Assembly: GCF_030690725.1 (NCBI RefSeq)
Contig: NZ_JAUYGD010000026.1
Location: 1-40,727, forward strand
Length of the DNA stretch: 40,727 nt
Origin: Pseudomonas sp.
Lineage (GTDB): Bacteria; Pseudomonadota; Gammaproteobacteria; Pseudomonadales; Pseudomonadaceae
Direction: 5' to 3'
Part shown: piece after piece, positions 33,309 to 40,727 of the stretch
Position numbering within the stretch: the first letter of the stretch is position 1
How the letters are laid out: the number at the start of each line of letters is the position of its first letter
Made by a program: the position numbers and the translations under genes
The notes under the pieces: generated by a model
Told to the model about the DNA's origin: nothing
The model's input: the letters and a program-made list of their open reading frames with translations, nothing else
The model's database searches: none

Positions 33309-34222
33309 ACGGCATTCGCCCGCGTTACCTGATCACCGGTCTGGCGTTGATTGTCCTGGTCAACGCCATCGTCCTGGCGGGTGTGGCCTGGAATCGTCAG
33401 CTGCCTGAGGAAAGCCGCCTGCAACTGTCCGAACGCGAGCTGGCCGCTACCTACGCCTATTGGCGCAAGGACAACAGCAGCCTGGCGCTGCGCCTGGATT
33501 ATCGCTGGCCGAGTCAGGCGGATGACGACCATTACTACCTGTCGATCAGTGCCGAGAAGATGGCCGAGCTGGGCTTCCATGTACCCACAGAATTGAACGA
33601 GCAGACAGTGCGGCGCTACCGCCGTCAGCTGGACCGTGATGCGCTGCTGGTGTTGGAACTCGATGGCCCGGCTTATCAGCGTGAAGTCGCGCTGCTGGTT
33701 GCTGCCCATGCCGAGGCGCTGCGTTTGCAGAAGTCGGTGCCGGATAGCAAGGAGTTGCGAGAGGCGGCCCAGCACGCAGCCAATGCGCTGGATTACGAGC
33801 AACACCGCGCCAGCCGCCTGTTGGTGGTCGATGTCGGGATGGATCAGCAGGTGCTGCGCGCGCGTTATCCGGACCGCACGCGCTACGCCATTGTGCGCAG
33901 CATCATCGAGGTGCAGGCCAGTAGCGTTGCAAGCAAATGGACGGGTGAGGGTGATGATCCGCGCCCGGACAACCAACGCTGGACCTGGCAACTCGGTGGC
34001 TCGGCCGATACTCCAGGAATACAGAGCCTCAACCTGCCACAGCGCTGGCATGCAACGTTCGACAGCCTGCCACAGCAGGGCGAGCAGCCCGGTGCTGACT
34101 ACCCGAGTTATCAAAAGCTATTTAGCGCAGAAGTTGCCTTCGGTCGACGGCTGGAGCCCTGGTTTGTTGATTTAAGCGCCCGGCAGGTGAGCACGCCGCA
34201 GCCTACGACCAAGGTGCAATAG
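33305..34222 (+). CDS. DUF4824 membrane-anchored protein
   Basis: A 305-residue protein with one N-terminal membrane segment (about 9-29, LITGLALIVLVNAIVLAGVA) and a large periplasmic part. The motif QLSERELAATYAYWRKDNSS and the ending YQKLFSAEVAFGRRLEPWFVD match my recollection of DUF4824, which regularly follows DUF2157 genes. No catalytic motif is visible. It overlaps the preceding gene by 4 bp, ensuring paired synthesis. A rho-independent terminator follows about 100 bp later. Function is unknown; I infer it forms a complex with the multi-spanning DUF2157 partner. Confidence 0.78.
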   Translation: MNGIRPRYLITGLALIVLVNAIVLAGVAWNRQLPEESRLQLSERELAATYAYWRKDNSSLALRLDYRWPSQADDDHYYLSISAEKMAELGFHVPTELNEQTVRRYRRQLDRDALLVLELDGPAYQREVALLVAAHAEALRLQKSVPDSKELREAAQHAANALDYEQHRASRLLVVDVGMDQQVLRARYPDRTRYAIVRSIIEVQASSVASKWTGEGDDPRPDNQRWTWQLGGSADTPGIQSLNLPQRWHATFDSLPQQGEQPGADYPSYQKLFSAEVAFGRRLEPWFVDLSARQVSTPQPTTKVQ

Positions 34223-34319
34223 CCCAGCGCAGCGTGCTGGGCGAAAGTGGCGGCGTTCCAATCCTGCGTGGTTTGGATGCAAGCGTTTCTCCATTCCTCT
34301 CCCTGGAATGATTTGGGTA

Positions 34320-34345
34320 GGCGGTCAGATGACCGCCTTTTTTTT
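34320..34345 (+). terminator. rho-independent terminator after the DUF2157-DUF4824 pair
   Basis: A stem of at least 7 bp (GGCGGTC / GACCGCC) with a 4-nt loop is followed by eight T residues, separating this unit from acsA. Confidence 0.93.
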
Positions 34346-34365
34346 GTTCGCGATTTCCCTCTGCA

Positions 34366-34397
34366 ACCATGGTCGTAGAGCGTTAAGACCATGGTCG
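34366..34397. promoter_or_regulatory. twin palindromic operator upstream of acsA
   Basis: Two copies of ACCATGGTCG (34366-34375 and 34388-34397), each with a palindromic ACCATGGT core, start exactly 22 bp apart, two helical turns. They lie about 75-100 bp before the acsA ATG. They are likely sites for an activator of acsA; the response regulator ErdR is a candidate but not shown. Confidence 0.5.
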
Positions 34398-34439
34398 AAT
34401 GGCTCAAAGGTGGGGTCCTGGCTACAAAATGGCGCATAG

Positions 34440-34448
34440 AACAACAAC
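34440..34448 (+). promoter_or_regulatory. A-rich Hfq/Crc-like motif at acsA
   Basis: AACAACAAC lies just 5' of the GAGG ribosome site (34457-34460) of acsA. It fits the AAn-repeat bound by Hfq/Crc, consistent with acetate use being repressed by preferred carbon sources. Confidence 0.5.
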
Positions 34449-34468
34449 TACCCACCGAGGTGTTTCTG

Positions 34469-36424
<1,956 letters not shown>

Positions 36425-36950
36425 CTTCGGTTGAGCCGCCTGTAAGCAACGCCCTGTTTCGGCCACAAGCCGGGCAGGGCGTTGTGCTTTGTGTGGGGTT
36501 ATCGATTTTCATCTGGGTATTTGCTTGTCACCTGGGCGTAACAACGCGCACTTTTATGGGGTGTGTGGGAACGTTTTGCGCCAGGATGGCGCATTGTTCT
36601 GGGCGGCTGTGAAAATAAAAAATGCCACCAGGCCGCGAAGATAAAGGCCTGATTAAAAGCGGGCGCGTTAATTGCTTTAATCAATGGTTAACTGTCTTTT
36701 CTGTCTCTGCATAAATTGCAGGTGCTGTCAATATCCTCGCTATACCCGTCCTGGCCTTTTGTAATTACTTGTCGCATTGAAGAAATATCGACTTTCGAGC
36801 TGTCGCTAGAATGCCGCTCACCCGGCTGGGGCCGTCCGGCGTCTGCGCAGCGCGCAGCTTGGCGGTGACTCACTACAATTCATGCAAGGCTGGATGCATA
36901 CCTGAACAATCTCTGCCACTGATGCCATTCCCATTCGAAGGAGTCACAAA
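36425..36950 (+). other. long non-coding region between acsA and aotJ
   Basis: 526 bp with no supported gene. It holds hairpins at 36447-36484 (10-bp arms CAACGCCCTG / CAGGGCGTTG, no T-run) and 36577-36593 (7-bp arms TGCGCCA / TGGCGCA), an AT-rich central part, and ArgR-like motifs near 36770-36806. Confidence 0.6.
36770..36806 (+). promoter_or_regulatory. ArgR-like binding motifs upstream of aotJ
   Basis: TGTCGC occurs at 36770 and 36801. The first is followed by 8 bases and AA, exactly the P. aeruginosa ArgR half-site TGTCGC-N8-AA; the 31-bp spacing differs from the usual tandem 21 bp. ArgR controls aot in P. aeruginosa. Confidence 0.5.
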
Positions 36951-37730
36951 ATGAAGAAGATTGCACTTCTCGGCGCACTGGCGCTGTCCATGCTGTCGCC
37001 GCTGGCCATGGCTGAAGAGGCCAAGCCTCTGCGTATCGGTATCGAAGCGGCTTACCCGCCATTCGCCTTCAAAACCGCTGAAGGTGCCATCAGCGGTTTC
37101 GACTACGACATCGGCGTCGCCCTGTGCGAAGAGATGAAAGTGGAATGCAAATGGATCGAGCAGGAATTCGACGGCTTGATCCCGGCCCTGAAAGTGCGCA
37201 AGTTCGACGCTGTACTGTCGTCGATGAGCATCACCGAAGATCGCTTGAAATCGGTTGATTTCACCAGCAAGTACTACCAGACCCCGGGCAAGCTGGCGAT
37301 GAAAGCGGGTACCGTTCTCAACGACCCGCTGGTTGATCTGAAAGGCAAAAAAGTCGGCGTACAGCGCGCATCCACCTACGACCGTTACGCCACCGATATC
37401 TTTGCCCCTGCCGGTATCGAGATCGTGCGGTACAGCTCGCAGAACGAAGCTTTTCTCGATCTGACTTCCGGTCGTCTGGACGCCACCTTTGCTGACGTCG
37501 TCAATATCGACGACGGCTTTATCAAGACCGACGCCGGTAAAGGCTTCGCCCTGGTAGGCCCAGACTACGCCGACGAGAAATATATCGGCATGGGCGCCGG
37601 CATCGCCGTGCGCAAGGGTGACAAGGCCCTGGCTGACAAGATCAGCGCTGCCATCATGGCCATCCGTGCCAACGGCAAGTACCAGGAAGTGCAGGACAAG
37701 TACTTCGACTTCAACGTCTACGGCGACTGA
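36951..37730 (+). CDS. aotJ: arginine/ornithine ABC transporter, periplasmic binding protein
   Basis: Secreted solute-binding protein of 259 residues that delivers arginine or ornithine to AotQM. A cleavable signal ([20 protein letters not shown]) precedes the mature start EEAK. The HisJ/ArgT-type domain shows [40 protein letters not shown] and the hinge [24 protein letters not shown] lies 8 nt before the ATG. It is the first gene of the aotJQMOP operon; a terminator-like hairpin after it would give excess binding protein over the membrane parts. ArgR-like motifs lie about 150 bp upstream. Naming rests on operon order including aotO. Confidence 0.93.
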   Translation: MKKIALLGALALSMLSPLAMAEEAKPLRIGIEAAYPPFAFKTAEGAISGFDYDIGVALCEEMKVECKWIEQEFDGLIPALKVRKFDAVLSSMSITEDRLKSVDFTSKYYQTPGKLAMKAGTVLNDPLVDLKGKKVGVQRASTYDRYATDIFAPAGIEIVRYSSQNEAFLDLTSGRLDATFADVVNIDDGFIKTDAGKGFALVGPDYADEKYIGMGAGIAVRKGDKALADKISAAIMAIRANGKYQEVQDKYFDFNVYGD

Positions 37731-37756
37731 TTTTTCTTACCGCGTCGTCTTCACTT

Positions 37757-37799
37757 AAAGTGGCGCAGACCCGCAGCCCGTAGGCCTGCGTCACTTTTT
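37757..37799 (+). terminator. attenuating terminator between aotJ and aotQ
   Basis: Arms AAAGTGGCGCAG (37757-37768) and CTGCGTCACTTT (37786-37797) form a 12-bp stem with one G-U pair, followed by a run of T. It lies inside the operon, so partial termination is the likely role. Confidence 0.7.
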
Positions 37800-37847
37800 C
37801 GTTGTACTCCCAGGCGCCGCCCGGCGTTTGCATGAGGTAAGCAGAGC

Positions 37848-38537
37848 ATGCTCAACGGCTACGGCTCGACCATTCTGGAGGGTGCCTGGCTCACCCTGAT
37901 TCTGGCGCTGACGTCGATGGCCGTGGCCATCGTGTTGGGTTTGCTGGGTGCGGCGTTTCGCCTGTCGCCGATCAAGTGGCTAGCGCTGCTGGGTGAAACC
38001 TACGCCACGGTGATCCGCGGGATTCCCGACCTGGTGCTGATCCTGCTGATCTTCTACGGCGGTCAGGACATGGTTAACCGTCTGGCGCCGATGTTCGGCT
38101 ACGACGACTACATCGATATCAACCCCTTTATTGCCGGCGTGTTCACCATGGGCTTTATCTTTGGTGCTTACCTGTCGGAGACCTTCCGTGGCGCCTTTAT
38201 GGCCATCCCCAAGGGGCAGGCTGAAGCGGGCGCGGCGTATGGCATGAGTGGCATGCAGGTGTTCTTCCGCATCCTCGTGCCGCAGATGATTCGTTTCGCC
38301 ATTCCTGGGTTCACCAACAACTGGTTGGTGCTGACCAAGGCCACCGCGCTGATTTCCGTGGTCGGTCTGCAGGACATGATGTTCAAGGCGAAAAGCGCTG
38401 CTGATGCCACTCGCGAGCCGTTCACCTTCTACCTGGCCGTGGCGGCCCTGTATCTGGTGCTGACCAGCGTGTCGCTGCTGGCTTTGCGTTACCTGGAAAA
38501 ACGTTACTCGGTCGGCACCAAAGCCGCTGATCTGTAA
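37848..38537 (+). CDS. aotQ: arginine/ornithine ABC transporter permease
   Basis: Inner-membrane permease of 229 residues with about five membrane segments, forming a heterodimer with AotM. The HisQ/HisM-type features are visible: the N-terminal LEGAWLTLILALTSMAVAIV, RGIPDLVLILLIFYG, and the EAA loop GQAEAGAAYGMSGMQVFFRI that docks the ATPase AotP. A ribosome site (GAGGTAAGCAGAGC) precedes the ATG. It lies 117 bp after aotJ, beyond the hairpin, and 15 bp before aotM. Length and topology are normal for the family. Confidence 0.95.
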   Translation: MLNGYGSTILEGAWLTLILALTSMAVAIVLGLLGAAFRLSPIKWLALLGETYATVIRGIPDLVLILLIFYGGQDMVNRLAPMFGYDDYIDINPFIAGVFTMGFIFGAYLSETFRGAFMAIPKGQAEAGAAYGMSGMQVFFRILVPQMIRFAIPGFTNNWLVLTKATALISVVGLQDMMFKAKSAADATREPFTFYLAVAALYLVLTSVSLLALRYLEKRYSVGTKAADL

Positions 38538-38552
38538 GCGGGGAGCGCAGCG

Positions 38553-39251
38553 ATGATCTTTGACTACAACGTAATTCTGCAGAACCTGCCGCTGTACTTC
38601 GGCGGTGTACTGGTCACCCTGAAAATTCTGCTGATCTCCCTGGCGTGCGGTCTGGCCTTGGCCATTCCCCTGGGCTTGATGCGCGTCTCCAAGTCGGCTC
38701 TGGTCAACTTTCCGGCCTGGCTGTACACCTACGTGATTCGCGGCACGCCGATGCTGGTGCAGCTGTTTCTGATCTACTACGGTCTGGCCCAGTTCGAAGC
38801 GGTGCGTGAGAGTTTCCTCTGGCCGTATTTCTCCAGCGCCACCTTCTGCGCCTGCCTGGCGTTTGCCATCAACACTAGCGCCTATAGCGCGGAGATTCTC
38901 GCTGGCAGCCTGAAATCCACGCCGCATGGCGAGATCGAAGCCGCCAAGGCCATGGGCATGTCGCGCGCCAAGCTGTACCGCCGCATTCTCCTGCCGTCGG
39001 CCCTGCGCCGCGCACTGCCGCAGTACAGCAACGAAGTGATCATGATGCTGCACACCACCTCGCTGGCGTCGATCGTTACCCTGATCGATATCACCGGTGC
39101 GGCGCGCACCGTCAGCTCGCAGTATTACCTGCCGTTCGAGGCGTTTATCACGGCCGGCCTGTTCTACCTATGCCTGACCTTTATCCTCGTACGCCTGTTC
39201 AAGTTGGCCGAACGCCGCTGGCTGGCCTACCTGGCCCCGCGCAAGGCCTGA
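38553..39251 (+). CDS. aotM: arginine/ornithine ABC transporter permease
   Basis: Second inner-membrane permease, 232 residues, with about five membrane segments. HisM-type features: NLPLYFGGVLVTLKILLISL, the RGTPMLVQLFLIYYG block, and the EAA loop GEIEAAKAMGMSRAKLYRRI. Together with AotQ it forms the pore used by AotJ and driven by AotP. It begins 15 bp after aotQ with GGGAG upstream and ends 10 bp before aotO, so translation is tightly linked across the operon. Confidence 0.95.
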   Translation: MIFDYNVILQNLPLYFGGVLVTLKILLISLACGLALAIPLGLMRVSKSALVNFPAWLYTYVIRGTPMLVQLFLIYYGLAQFEAVRESFLWPYFSSATFCACLAFAINTSAYSAEILAGSLKSTPHGEIEAAKAMGMSRAKLYRRILLPSALRRALPQYSNEVIMMLHTTSLASIVTLIDITGAARTVSSQYYLPFEAFITAGLFYLCLTFILVRLFKLAERRWLAYLAPRKA

Positions 39252-39261
39252 GGAACAGAGC

Positions 39262-40374
39262 ATGCAGCGTATCGATCATTCACTGCCCTGGGGTTGCCCC
39301 GGAACCGAACGCCGCTTGAGCGTGTTCCGTTTCGGCCAGGGCCCGTGCAAGGCCTATATCCAGGCCTCGCTGCATGCCGATGAGCTGCCAGGGATGCGCG
39401 TGGCAGTGGAACTCAAGCGCCGTCTGCGTCAGCTGGAAGCCCAGGGGCGTCTGACTGGGGTGATCGAGCTGGTGCCGGTAGCCAACCCGATTGGCCTGGG
39501 GCAGATGTTCCAGGCGACCCATCAGGGCCGTTTCGAGCTTGGCAGCGGCAAGAACTTCAACCGCGATTTCTTTGACCTGGCCGCTGCCATCGCGCCTGCG
39601 CTTGAAGGCTGTCTGGGCAGTGACGGCCCGAGCAATGTGCGGCTGATTCGTGCCGCCATGCAGGCCGCGCTGGAAGCCTTGCCGCCAGCCGGCTCGGAGT
39701 TGCAAGGCATGCAACGCCTGCTGCTTAAACATGCCTGCGATGCCGATGTGGTGCTTGATCTGCACTGTGATTTCGATGCTGCCGTGCATCTATACCTGCT
39801 GCCGCAGCAGTGGCCGCAACTGCGCTCGTTGGCTGCACGCCTGCAAGCCGGTGCAGCGCTGACCGTCGAGGATTCCGGCGGCAGCTCCTTCGATGAAGCC
39901 TGCGCCTTGCCCTGGGTGCATCTGGCCCGGCAGTTTCCTCAAGCGACCGTGCCGTTGGCCTGCCTGGCCGTAACAGTCGAGCTGGGCGGCATGGCCGATA
40001 CTGGCAAAGCCGAAGCCGAGGCCAGTGCCGAAAGCATTCTGGCGTTCCTCGCCGAACAGGGCCTGATTGCCGGTGACTGGCCGCCAGCGCCCGCTGAAAG
40101 CTGCGACGCTACGCCGTTTAACGGCGCGCAATACGCCTATGCCCCGCATGCAGGGGTGGTGAGTTTTCTGCAACCAGTGGGTGCGCGGGTCTTGGCCGGC
40201 GATCCATTGTTTGAAGTGATCGATCCGCTGGATGATCGCCACACAACTGTCTGTGCCGCTACAGATGGTGTGCTCTATGCGCGCGAGCGGTTGCGTTTTG
40301 CTCAGCCCGGTTTGTGGCTGGCCAAAGTGGCCGGTCGTACCCCTATTCGCCAGGGTCGCTTGCTCAGCGACTGA
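39262..40374 (+). CDS. aotO: succinylglutamate desuccinylase/aspartoacylase-family protein of the aot operon
   Basis: A zinc carboxypeptidase-like (M14) protein of 370 residues. The zinc site is visible as His-Ala-Asp-Glu in ASLHADELPGM (about residues 37-40) and a later His in VLDLHCDFDA, with a C-terminal biotinyl-like beta domain (NAYAPHAGVVSFLQPVGARV-type; GDPLFEVIDPLDD). It is homologous to AstE but its role in arginine transport is not established; in P. aeruginosa aotO was found dispensable for uptake (recollection). It starts 10 bp after aotM and ends 18 bp before aotP. An acyl-amino-acid hydrolase freeing arginine or ornithine is a reasonable guess. Confidence 0.88.
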   Translation: MQRIDHSLPWGCPGTERRLSVFRFGQGPCKAYIQASLHADELPGMRVAVELKRRLRQLEAQGRLTGVIELVPVANPIGLGQMFQATHQGRFELGSGKNFNRDFFDLAAAIAPALEGCLGSDGPSNVRLIRAAMQAALEALPPAGSELQGMQRLLLKHACDADVVLDLHCDFDAAVHLYLLPQQWPQLRSLAARLQAGAALTVEDSGGSSFDEACALPWVHLARQFPQATVPLACLAVTVELGGMADTGKAEAEASAESILAFLAEQGLIAGDWPPAPAESCDATPFNGAQYAYAPHAGVVSFLQPVGARVLAGDPLFEVIDPLDDRHTTVCAATDGVLYARERLRFAQPGLWLAKVAGRTPIRQGRLLSD

Positions 40375-40392
40375 TTCAAGAGAGTGGAAACC

Positions 40393-40727
40393 ATGTACAA
40401 ACTTGAAGTTCAGGATCTGCACAAGCGCTACGGCAGCCACGAAGTATTGAAGGGCGTGTCACTGGCGGCCAAGGCCGGCGACGTGATCAGCATCATCGGC
40501 TCCAGCGGCTCGGGCAAGAGTACCTTCCTGCGTTGCATCAACCTGCTGGAGCAGCCCCACGGCGGCAAGATTCTGCTCAACAACGAAGAGCTGAAACTGG
40601 TGGCCAACAAGGACGGTGGCCTGAAAGCCGCTGATCCCAAGCAGCTGCAGCGCATGCGTTCGCGCCTGTCCATGGTGTTTCAGCACTTCAACCTGTGGTC
40701 GCATATGAGCGCCCTGGAAAACGTCAT
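40393..40727 (+). CDS. aotP: arginine/ornithine ABC transporter ATP-binding protein (partial, runs off the window)
   Basis: The first 111 codons of the ATPase that powers AotQM. The nucleotide-binding fold is clear: DLHKRYGSHEVLKGVSLAAK, Walker A GSSGSGKST (about residues 35-43) and the Q-loop SMVFQHFNLWSHM. The insert NNEELKLVANKDGGLKAAD is typical of HisP-type ATPases. GAGTGGAAACC precedes the ATG. In P. aeruginosa argR follows this gene; that would be beyond the window. Confidence 0.95.
   Translation, partial: MYKLEVQDLHKRYGSHEVLKGVSLAAKAGDVISIIGSSGSGKSTFLRCINLLEQPHGGKILLNNEELKLVANKDGGLKAADPKQLQRMRSRLSMVFQHFNLWSHMSALENV

Noticed and set aside
34391..34468. Upstream in-frame start for acsA
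   Set aside because: It overlaps the twin operator, has no ribosome site, and would make the enzyme longer than the standard 651 residues.

Overview
The window is GC-rich Pseudomonas chromosome, predicted with high confidence from the phh, aot and acsA gene content. An intact glucosylglycerol (compatible solute) operon and a Vibrio/Shewanella-style homogentisate operon suggest a salt-tolerant, environmental lineage rather than P. aeruginosa or P. putida; this lineage placement is inference. From memory of the PAO1 gene order, the two ends correspond to the PA0865-PA0892 neighbourhood (hpd, phhCBA-phhR, acsA, aotJQMOP), with about 22 kb of other genes between the hpd operon and the phh cluster.

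Layout. (1) 1-4676: end of hpd, then hmgA-like, fahA and maiA, followed by a sodium:neurotransmitter-symporter-type transporter. (2) 5035-11526: three chemoreceptor genes around a YdjM-type membrane protein. (3) 11894-14783 (minus): ccoG and a MocR-type regulator. (4) 15026-18540: a secreted caspase-fold protein with two C-terminal repeats, then a fourth chemoreceptor. (5) 18656-21074: arfB, a LysR regulator, a YCII/DGPF protein and a VOC protein. (6) 21127-24777 (minus): YcaD-like MFS transporter and a phosphatase/synthase fusion for glucosylglycerol. (7) 25061-29364: phhA-phhB-phhC (minus) with divergent phhR. (8) 29426-31136 (minus): a three-lipoprotein operon, CsgG-like, DUF4810 and DUF799. 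(9) 31494-34222: a nucleoside deaminase and a DUF2157/DUF4824 membrane pair. (10) 34469-40727: acsA, then aotJ-Q-M-O-P, the last cut by the window edge.

How the genes work together. Phenylalanine is hydroxylated to tyrosine (PhhA, cofactor recycled by PhhB), transaminated (PhhC), converted to homogentisate (Hpd), ring-opened (HmgA), isomerised (MaiA) and split into fumarate and acetoacetate (FahA). The whole route is therefore encoded in this window although its two halves are about 22 kb apart. Aot imports arginine/ornithine and AcsA activates acetate. The four chemoreceptors, three of them with sigma-28-like promoters, mark the middle as a chemotaxis-rich accessory stretch.

Control elements read from sequence include a TyrR/PhhR-type box and a sigma-54-like promoter at phhA, an excellent sigma-54-like promoter at the glucosylglycerol operon, twin palindromes upstream of acsA, ArgR-like motifs upstream of aotJ, A-rich Hfq/Crc-like motifs near five start codons, and hairpins that pair with the ribosome binding sites of two chemoreceptor genes. 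No tRNA, rRNA, insertion sequence, integrase or CRISPR array was seen.
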